Assembly: GCA_947475315.1 (NCBI GenBank)
Contig: CANJMY010000014.1
Location: 1 to 55,695 of the forward strand
DNA from: Pseudomonadota bacterium
Lineage (GTDB): Bacteria; Myxococcota_A; UBA796; GCA-2862545
Reading direction: 5' to 3'
DNA length: 55,695 nt
Position numbers and translations under genes: made by a program. Shown piece by piece: positions 34,059 to 44,800 of this stretch (positions are counted from its first letter, which is position 1; each line of letters starts with the position of its first letter). The notes under the pieces were generated by a model. The model was not told the DNA's origin. It did not search any database and saw only the letters and a program-made list of their open reading frames with translations.

Positions 34059-35057
34059 TTATCCCAGGTCAGCGATCTGGGGAGCGGGGTTGAGCGTTCC
34101 CGGCAGCCACTTGAACCAGGTGTTCCATGCCCAAGGCGCCGCAAAGGCCGGATACATCGCGAGCATCGCGAAGGGGAAGATGCCCAGGTTGAGGCCCACC
34201 GCGATCAAGATGTGAAAGGCCGCGCCGACGATCACGTAGAGGCGCTCGGGGTGCCAGCGCAGGCAGAGGTCGCGGAAGCGCCCCGGAGTGGTCGGCTTCT
34301 CGCGGATCCAGAAGAACAGCAACATCAGCGGGCTGGTGTACTCCCACAGGATGGTGATGGCGGAGCCGAACTGCGTGAGGAAGTAGAGAGGATCCAGCGA
34401 CCGGCCGAGGTCGAAGCGGGCGACCGCCGGATCGTGAAGGATGTAGTAGAGCGCGGTGAAGCCGCCCCACGGCATCCAGCCCAGGCCTGTCTTGGTGATG
34501 CCGGCGCCGAAGTACATCACGACCAGCTGGAGCACGAGGAGCTGGCGGGCCCAGGCGGGGTGGTGCGCGCCGTCGCCGAGGAACGAGCCGGTGCGCCACC
34601 ACGCGCGCAGCGACAGGACCTCCCACGCGGGGGACCACCACAGGATCAGCAGCACGTTGCGCATCATCGTGTCGATGCCGCGGTCGGCGTCGTCCATGAT
34701 GCTGGCGGTCTGCGCGTAGAGCAGCACGAACACGATCGTCGACAGGCGCGGCAGGATGCCCAGGCCGACGAAGGAGATCGAGACCATGAGCGTGCCCCAG
34801 ATCGCCCAGGCGGACTCGGCCGTCGGCGGCAGTACGAGCCACACGAACGGCACGTCGCCGCGGGACAGCACGTCGCCCCAACCGCCAGCCTGCATGGGGG
34901 CCCACAGCGGCACGACCAGCCGCTCGATGCCGACCCACGACAGATCCCACAGCAGGCAGAGCACCAGGCCGATGCGGACTAGCGCGATCCCCCAGGGGAG
35001 CTCACGGTCATTCCAGGCGTTCACCCAGGCGAGCCACGCGCGGCGGAGCTTGGTCAT
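34059..35057 (-). CDS. HTTM-domain membrane protein (vitamin K gamma-carboxylase-like)
   Basis: A 332-residue polytopic protein of the HTTM family, whose members share the membrane region of vitamin K-dependent gamma-carboxylase. It shows about eight hydrophobic helices, with the recognisable segments WGIALVRIGLVLCLLWD, RNVLLILWWSPAWEVLSLRAWW, QLLVLQLVVMYFGAGITKTG and PWGGFTALYYILHDP. The C-terminal lumenal domain of the human enzyme is missing, as in most bacterial forms, so carboxylase activity cannot be assumed. Its start overlaps the stop of the 249-residue partner gene (ATGA). It ends 24 bases before the Arn-like fusion gene, suggesting one operon. Confidence 0.82.
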   Translation of the reverse strand: MTKLRRAWLAWVNAWNDRELPWGIALVRIGLVLCLLWDLSWVGIERLVVPLWAPMQAGGWGDVLSRGDVPFVWLVLPPTAESAWAIWGTLMVSISFVGLGILPRLSTIVFVLLYAQTASIMDDADRGIDTMMRNVLLILWWSPAWEVLSLRAWWRTGSFLGDGAHHPAWARQLLVLQLVVMYFGAGITKTGLGWMPWGGFTALYYILHDPAVARFDLGRSLDPLYFLTQFGSAITILWEYTSPLMLLFFWIREKPTTPGRFRDLCLRWHPERLYVIVGAAFHILIAVGLNLGIFPFAMLAMYPAFAAPWAWNTWFKWLPGTLNPAPQIADLG

Positions 35058-35803
35058 GGGAGCTGCCCTTCGTGCGCGGCGGGAGGGTTCTCGCCAGGCG
35101 GGCCGGGCTCGGAGGGCGGCGTCGACGGGTCCTTCAGCGCCTTGGGCCCCGGGACCAGATCCTCGCGGGTCACCTTGAACTTGAACCGCTGCTTCACGGT
35201 CATGTCGGGCTTCTGGCCGGGGAGCGGCGTGCGCTGCTCCTCTTGGAGCACCTCAATCGCGACCAGCTCAGGGTGCGCCTGGAAGGCGCGGGTCGCCACC
35301 CAACGCGAAAAAATCTTGTAGCGCCGGGGGATCTCGTCGCGGTCGAGGTCGTACAGGCCGCGCACCCGCCGGAAGTTCAGGATCTCCGCCATGAACGTGG
35401 CGTCCGGGTCCAGGCGGCGGAACAGCGGGACGATGGTGCCGTCCTCGGTGTAGCCGCGCAGCGTGAAGCGCAGCGGCGTGCGGTCGGCCCCGGTGAACAG
35501 CGCCCAGTTCTGCCCGGTGCGCAGCAGCTGATTGAACGGGTGGATCGGCTTGGAGACCGTGTTGTCCAGGTCGACGAAGAAGCCGGAGCCCTTGAGGACA
35601 AAGGTCTCAAACTGCGGGCGGGTGATGCCCAACTTGGACAGCATGCCCATCCACTCGTCGACCTGCTCTTTCACGTCGCCGCGGGCGAGGTCCTTCTCGG
35701 TGACGCGGGGGCCGATTGGGATGGCGACCCAGCCGTTCACGGCGATCACGAGGGCGAGCATGGCCCCTCGGAAGTTCGCCCAGCGATCCGGCTCCACGCT
35801 CAT
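35054..35803 (-). CDS. HTTM partner protein of unknown function
   Basis: A 249-residue protein with one N-terminal transmembrane segment (MLALVIAVNGWVAIPIG) and a soluble remainder. It has a charged helical part, then a beta-rich part with FVLKGSGFFVDLDN, WALFTGADRTPLRFTLRGY and RRYKIFSRWVATRAF, and a Pro-rich tail. It overlaps the HTTM gene by four bases. Proteins of this form often precede HTTM genes and may supply the missing soluble domain. No named family was recognised. It is the first gene of the minus-strand operon ending with the PhyH enzyme. Confidence 0.7.
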   Translation of the reverse strand: MSVEPDRWANFRGAMLALVIAVNGWVAIPIGPRVTEKDLARGDVKEQVDEWMGMLSKLGITRPQFETFVLKGSGFFVDLDNTVSKPIHPFNQLLRTGQNWALFTGADRTPLRFTLRGYTEDGTIVPLFRRLDPDATFMAEILNFRRVRGLYDLDRDEIPRRYKIFSRWVATRAFQAHPELVAIEVLQEEQRTPLPGQKPDMTVKQRFKFKVTREDLVPGPKALKDPSTPPSEPGPPGENPPAAHEGQLP

Positions 35804-35889
35804 CCAGTCCCCGCAGGTGCACGATCACCCGGTCGGGGGCGGTCGTGGTCGCCTGTGGCAGTTAGTCGGGGCGGCCCCTGGAGGCACGG

Positions 35890-37761
<1,872 letters not shown>

Positions 37762-37783
37762 CGGACGACCGAGCGGCCAGACG

Positions 37784-37802
37784 CGGGGGCGGCGCGCCCC
37801 CG
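37784..37802. terminator. 8-bp GC-rich hairpin between convergent genes
   Basis: CGGGGGCG and CGCCCCCG with a GCG triloop, 23 bases after the ABC-F stop and just before the stop of the convergent lipoprotein gene. A likely two-way terminator stem without a U-run. Confidence 0.4.
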
Positions 37803-37809
37803 GCCTGCG

Positions 37810-38655
37810 CTAGACCGGGCAGGTCCGGCGGTCTTCAGAGTCCGTCAGGCCGTCGCAGTTGTCGTCGACGCCGTTGTAGCAGTTCTCGAACTGGAACGGA
37901 TTGACCGCGCGCGAGTCGTCGTCGCAGTCGTCGCCGCGGTTGACGTAGTCCTGGTTCGGCTTGTTGCAGGCGTCGATACGGGTGGCGGGGTCGCCGTAGC
38001 CGTCACCGTCGCCGTCCAGCCACCAGCTGCGGGGCTCAAGCGGGTCGTCGTCGATGGCGCCGTTGCAGTCCTGGTCTACGTTGTCGCAGACTTCGTCGGC
38101 GCCCTGGTAGACGTCCTCGCGAGAGTCGTCGCAGTCGGCCCCGCCGCACTGCCACGCGTCCTGGCCATCGCCGTCCAGATCACAGTTGATGCTGAAATGG
38201 ACCGTGAGGTTGATGACGTCGACCACGTTCTTGGGCTTGCTCGTGGTGGAGGGGTCCTCGGCTTCATCCGCGGCCTGGCCAGAGAAGAAGTAGCGGACCT
38301 CAAACGGCACCGTGGCGGTGTAGTCGCCGGTCTTCCAGCGCCAGGGGCGGTAGTCGAGCGTGACCTGCACGGGCTTGGTCTGGCCGGGGACCACCTGAGA
38401 GTAGGGGGCGACGTTGATCACCAGCAGGTCGGACGCGTTGCCGGTGGGCACCGCCGGGGAGATGTACAGGATGCTCCCCATGTTGTTCTTGACCGAGAAG
38501 CTCGCGTACTGTGGCGGCTGCGTGTAGTTCGCCACGGGGATGGTGACGCCGTCCTCGGGCGAGATGGTCGCGTCCACGGGGAACGGCTTCGCCGCCTCCT
38601 GGGTGCACGCAGCGGCGAGGAGCATCAGGGGGAACAGGATCCGGCGAACAGCCAT
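37810..38655 (-). CDS. Lipoprotein with MopE-type Asp/Cys repeats
   Basis: A 281-residue lipoprotein. The signal peptide ends in lipobox AAAC at residues ~14-17. Residues ~25-155 form a beta-rich domain (VTIPVANYTQPPQYASFSVKN, then VPGQTKPVQVTLDYRP), like an Ig-type fold. Residues ~160-281 carry MopE-type repeats (CDLDGDGQDAWQCGGADCDDSRE, VCDNVDQDCNGAIDDD, YGDPATRIDACN), with even Cys spacing and likely calcium sites. It is divergent from the giant lipoprotein gene, so both may share surface localisation and a regulatory region. GGGAG is upstream of the chosen start MAVRRILF. Confidence 0.8.
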   Translation of the reverse strand: MAVRRILFPLMLLAAACTQEAAKPFPVDATISPEDGVTIPVANYTQPPQYASFSVKNNMGSILYISPAVPTGNASDLLVINVAPYSQVVPGQTKPVQVTLDYRPWRWKTGDYTATVPFEVRYFFSGQAADEAEDPSTTSKPKNVVDVINLTVHFSINCDLDGDGQDAWQCGGADCDDSREDVYQGADEVCDNVDQDCNGAIDDDPLEPRSWWLDGDGDGYGDPATRIDACNKPNQDYVNRGDDCDDDSRAVNPFQFENCYNGVDDNCDGLTDSEDRRTCPV

Positions 38656-38866
38656 GCGGTGCGTCTCCCTCTCTGGGCACCCTAGCACCGTCACGGCGCG
38701 AGTGTCGACGGCGTTGAGGGGGTTGCGCCCGCGTGTAGATGTACGCGGATGCCCGATTTAGACGGTTTTGAGGCTTCGACCGTGACGGTCGTGAGGGGTG
38801 CCGAATTTGGGGGTCGCGTGTGTGCGGAACCCGCTGTAGATTGGCCTCAATGGACTCGGGTGGTGC

Positions 38867-41800
38867 ATGTTGAAGACCAATCTCTTCTCTGTCGTGCTGT
38901 GGTTGCCGCTGGCCGTTGTGGCGGGCGGCGGCCTGCAGGGCTGTAATGACGGCGGCGCTACGGAGGACACGGACTCGGCCTGCATCGGCATCACCTGTCC
39001 GGGGCGCGACACCGACGATCCCGACGCGGACACCGACACCACCGTGGACGACACCGACAAGCCCGACACCGACGTGGTGGACACGGACACGGACACGGTC
39101 GACACGACGGACACCGACACGGGTGACTCGGACGTCGTCGACTCGGACACGAACAACCCCGACACGTTCCCCCCGGACAGCGACACCATCGACTCGGACA
39201 GCGACACGGTCCCGAACGACACCGGGATCGACACCGACATCAAGATCATCGACGGAAAGACGATGCAGTTCGGTGATCTGGTGCTCAGCGAGGTCATGGT
39301 CACGCCGTCCTTCGACGACTGCTCGAACGAGGCCTACGGCCAGTACATCGAGATGAAGAACGCGACCGACCACGAGTTGAACTTGCAGTTCGTGGTGGTG
39401 CGCTACGGTGCTCGCAGCTTCACCGTGACCTCCCAGGTGCTGGTGCAGCCGGGCGCGTACGCGATCGGTCGCCCCAGCTTCGCCGCCTGCGCGGGCTACC
39501 TTCCCAGCTTCCACGCGGACTTCACCTACTCGTCGAACATCGTGTTCACGAGCGCGGGCAGCAACACCACGCTGTCGCTGCTGCGGCCAGACTCGGTCAC
39601 GATCGACACCGTCAACTTCTCCACTTGGCAGTTTGGACCTTCCCCGGAGCGGTTCACGCGCGGGTACTCGGTGCACCTGACGCCGGGCAAGGAGGACGCG
39701 TCGTCCAACGACTTCCCGGACTCGTGGTGCCTGGCCGACGAGCTGCTCGGCATCGACATCCCGGGGAAGAGCCCTAGCTACGGCACGCCGGCCCGTCAGG
39801 CGCATGGCTGCACCGCGATCGTCGGCCCGATCGACACCGACGACTCCGACGTCGTCGTCGACACGGACACCGCCACGCCGGTCAAGCCCGGCGATCTGGT
39901 CATCAACGAGGTCAACCTCAACCCGCTCGGCTGCCCGAACCCGGATGAGGGTCGCTACATCGAGATCTACAACAACACCGACAAGTCGGTGGATCTGCGG
40001 GACTTCAAGATCGACTGGGGCACCATCAAGGACCTGTCGATCGGCAAGCGCGCGGGCAGCAACTGGCTCCTCGGGCCGCGCGAGTTCACCGCGATCCAGC
40101 GCTCGTCGTCGACCGGCTGCTACAATTACGGCAACCGCTTCACGGTGAACAACTCGCTGTCGCCCACCGGCAAGCGGGTGGTGCTGCACACCGTCGCCGG
40201 CGCCTCGCCCGCGGTCGTCGTGGATGAGGTCGACATGTCGACCTGGGTGTTCCCGAACGGGCGCGCCATGGGCTTCGACCCGGACGCGCTGATCGCGACG
40301 CCGTACCTCAACCCGCTGCGCTCGCTGTGGTGCCCGCAGCAGAACTACATCGCCGGCGGCGTCCGCGACCGCGGCACGCCCAGCGAGCCCAATAACTCCT
40401 GCACCCCGGGCGGCGGCACCGACACCGACACCGACCTGCCCCCGGAGGATCCGTGCTTCACGGCGCTGAGCCGCAACGTGAACAACGGCCTGGATCCCGA
40501 CGAGCTCTGCCGCGGTGAGCTCATGATCACCGAGCTGCACCTGGATCCTAAGGACTGCGGCGGCAGCCCGTCGCAGGGCCAGTACCTCGAGCTGTACAAC
40601 GCCTCGGGTTACACGGTGCACCTGCGCTCCGGCCTGCTGATCGACCTGAGCAGCGGCGCCGCCGAGGACATCGAGCCCATCGGCGCGGCCGTGACGGACG
40701 TGGCGCCGGGCCAGTACTTCACGGTGCAGCCCAAGCAGTTCCAGGCCTACTGCCATGACTTCGCCCACCGGTTCGACCTGGCGACGTCCGGCAAGACCTT
40801 CACGGCGTCGTCGATCCAGATCCAGAACGGTCAGCAGACCGAGATCGATCGCGTCGACTTCTCGGGCTGGTCCTTCCAGAAGGGCATCGCGCGTCAGCTG
40901 ATGCCGGAGATCCCGCTCGTCCTGTCGCCCAACTACGACCTGGCGTCGTTCAACGACGACCAGTCCCTGTGGTGCGTCGACGGCCCGTCGATGAACCCGT
41001 TCGGCAGCCTGGATCACGGCACGCCCGCGGCGATGAACGACTGCAACCCGGATGGCCCGGTGGACGACACCGACCTCGCCGGCGACACCTTCGTGCCGGA
41101 TCCGCACACCAACCGCGACATCACCGACGGCATCTCGCCCGAGGAGCTTTACGAGGGTGAGCTGCTGCTCACCGAGGTCATGATCGACCCGGTGGGCTGC
41201 GGCGGCGGCACGAATGCCCGGTTCTTCGAGCTGTACAACAACACCAACTCCATCATGCACCTCAACGGGCTGCAGGTGGCGGTGGGCGGCAACACCGCGG
41301 GCACGCTGGTCAAGACCGGCAGCTCGGACGATCTGCCCGGCGGCGCGCGCACCATCATCTCGATGTCCTCGCAGTTCGCGTTCTGCTTCCCGTCCATGGC
41401 CCCCAAGTGGGAGCTCAGCGGCGCCACGCTCGACGCGTCTCGCGTCCGCTTGTTCAACTCGACCATCAGCACCATCGACGCGGTCGACTTCACCGGCTGG
41501 AGCTTCACGCAGGGGCGCTCCCTTCAGTTCGATCCGACCGTCAACCCGTCGTTCTTGCTGAACAACCTCCCGGACCGCTGGTGTGACTCGGACGTCGCGA
41601 TCCTCGGCACGACCTCGGACTTCGGCAGCGCCGGTACGGCCGGACACTGCTGGGATCGTGTGGTGTCGGACACCGATGACGGGGGGCCGCCGCCGCTCAC
41701 GCTCGACCAGCTCCCGCGCGCCACGACCACGCTGCTCATCACCGAGATCATGTCGAACCCGCACTGCGCGGACGCGAAGGGTGAGTACGTCGAGGTCTAC

Positions 41801-44800
41801 AACAACTTCCCGGGCCCGGTCGACCTGTTCGGCCTCCGCCTGCGCGTGAACACCTTCGGCCCGGCCACGGTGGTCACCACGCATCAGGTCGTCGCCGGCA
41901 ACGGCTACGCGACGCTGGCGCGCACGAACGCGGCGCGTTGCTACGTGACCGAGCCCACCGCGAGCTACCCGTCCACCTGGGAGATGCGCGACATCGGCGA
42001 TCGCTACGACCTGACGTTCACGGACTCGGGCGGCTTCACCGTGTACCTGAACAGCGTCAACACGGCCGGCTGGGCGGTCCCGCCCACCGGGCAGGCGCTG
42101 CAGCTCAACGCGACCAAGTACAACTACTTGGCGAACACCTTCGAGGTGGCTTGGTGCCCGACGCCTGCGATCAGCACCTACAACCTCACGCCCGCTAGCC
42201 CGACCCTGCTCGACTTCGGCACGCCTGGCCGCCCGAACGACGGCTGCCCCGTGCTCTGTGACTCGGCGGACAGCAGCTGCCTGCCGCCCGACACCGACAC
42301 GCCTGAGACCGACATCCAGGTGGAGCCGGATCTGCCGTTGCCCGGCGAGCTGGTGATCACTGAGTTCATGGCGCAGCCCGGCGACTGCTCGCCCGACGCC
42401 ACCGCCGAGTACATCGAGGTCTACAACACCACGCTCAAGCCGTTGAGCCTGCGCTACCTCACGGTCAACGACGAAGAGGGGCTCGCCACCACGCAGTTCA
42501 GCGCGGCGGTGCCGTCGCACGGCTACGCGGTGTTGCTCAACTCGCACGCGGGCACCAACCAGTGCTACGGCCTGCAGAGCAACGCCTGGTACGACGGCGC
42601 CGTGCTGAACAACAACGGCGACGTCATCACGCTCACGAACGAGTTCGGGCAGGTGATCGACAGCGTCGACTTCAACAGCTTCCCGTCCGCGTTCGGCACG
42701 TCGTGGGAGCTGGGCGCGGGCCTGCCTCTGACGGCGGCCGGGAACGACGCGGCCAACAAGTGGTGCACGTCGACCACGCTCATCCCTGGTGGCGTGGGCG
42801 ATCGCGGCACCCCGGGCGCGGTCAACACGTGCACGCCGCCGTCGGTGCTCCCGCCGGTTTGCCCGACGGACCCCAACACCAACATCAAGGGCGCCTGTGA
42901 GCTGGTGCCCGGCGATCTGGTGATCACCGAGATCATGGCGAACTCGGCCGAGGCGCTCAAGCCCAACGACCCCGCGACGGAGTGGGTCGAGGTCTACAAC
43001 GCCAGCGGTCAGACCGTGAACCTGCGCGGCGTGGAGATCGCCAACCGGTTTGGCGCGCTCGCCACGTCCGCCATCAACGACGACGTGTACGTGCCGTCCA
43101 AGCGCCGCGCCGTGCTGGCCCGGTTCCACGCGGGTGGGCGCCTCTACAACGCGAACGCCAGCGCGACCTACTCGCGCCCGCTGTTCGACAACCAGGGCGA
43201 CATCGTCCAGCTGCGCGTGGGGCCGACCCTGATCGATCAGGTCGACTACCGCACCTGGCCCGATGAGCAGCCCGGCGAGGCCCTGTCGCTGTCCGGCAAC
43301 TACCTCACCGCGACGTCCAACGACGCCCCCTGGGCTTGGTGCCCGGCGATCACGCCGATCCCTGGTGCCCAGGACGACCTCGGCACGCCCGGCTCGGCCA
43401 ACCCGCGCTGCGCGTCGCTGATCGTCGACACCAGCGTGCCGCCGCCCGGACCGCTGGACGCCGACACCCTGGTTGATCCGGGCTACCCGGACACCGACAG
43501 CTGGGTCCACACGGGCACGGCGCTGACCTTGGGCCAGCTCGGCCCGTCGGATCTGGTGATCACCGAGCTGATGGTCGACCCGATCGACTGCACCGACGGC
43601 GCCTCCGAGTACATCGAGCTGCGCAACAACCGCAGCGTCGACGTGGACCTCAACGGCCTGAAGATCACGACCTCGTCTGGCACGTTCACGCTGAACCGCA
43701 GCGTGATCGTTGGCCCGCACCGGTTCGCGCTCGGCGTGCCCGGCGGCGTGGCCAACTGCTACGACTTGCCGTCTGACTTCGAGTACACGGGCCTCAAGCT
43801 GGTCAACGTCTCCGACACCGTCACGTTGGCCGGCCCGACGTTCGCGTTCGACACGGTCAACACCTCCGTGTTCCCGGTCCGTACGACCGGCGCGTCCTGG
43901 AACCTGGACCCCACGGCGTTCACGGCTTCGCTCAATGACGTCGGTGGCAACTGGTGCCCGAGCCCGGACGTGATCCCTGGCGGTCAGCTCGACCGCGGCA
44001 CGCCCGGCTACGCCAACGCGCAGTGCATCACAACCTACGACCCCGACACCCAGCCGAGCGACACGTTCGACACGTTCACGCCCTCGCCGGATCCGGCGAA
44101 GCCGATGTCGGACGTGAAGGTCGGCGAGCTGCTGATCACCGAGATCATGGTCGACCCGCGCGACTGCTCCGACGAGAACGCGGAGTACGTCGAGGTCTAC
44201 AACAACGGCACGCAGCCCATCGACCTGAACGGGCTCGTGGTGTCGGACGGGGCGCGCACCTACACGGTCGCCGCGCTCCCGGCCCACCTCGTGATCCAGC
44301 CGGGCGACTACTACCTGGCCCGTCGCGCGGCCGTGAACGAGTGCTACACGCTGCGGACCAAGTTCCGCTACACGTCGCTGGCGTTCGGCCAGGCCGGTTC
44401 GGTCGCGTTCATCGCCAACCAGACCAAGGTCATCGATCTGGTCGACTTCGGCCTGTTCGCGCCGGCGCCCGGCCACGCGTACACCCTCAGCCCGACCAAG
44501 GTCGCGGCGACGCCGCCGTCGTCGGCGGTGGGGGAAGCGCCGGCCAGCGTGGTCGCCAGCGGGACGTACTCCAACGTCTACCTGCACAACCGCGCGGCGG
44601 ACTGGTGCACAGGCTGGCTGCGCTTCTCGGGCTCGCTGGGTGACAAGGGCTCGCCCGGCAAGGCCAACGACGCCTGCGTGCCGGACGGCCAGCTGCCGCC
44701 GTACCCCGCGGATTACGTCGCCAACGTGGAAGAGCTGGACGCGAACCAGCTGGCCATCACCGAGTTCATGGCGGACGCGCGCGCCTGTCCTGACCTGTTC

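Noticed and set aside
32043-34982. A 979-codon plus frame
   Set aside because: Antisense to the fusion enzyme and HTTM genes; Arg/Gly/Val/Ala-rich without motifs.
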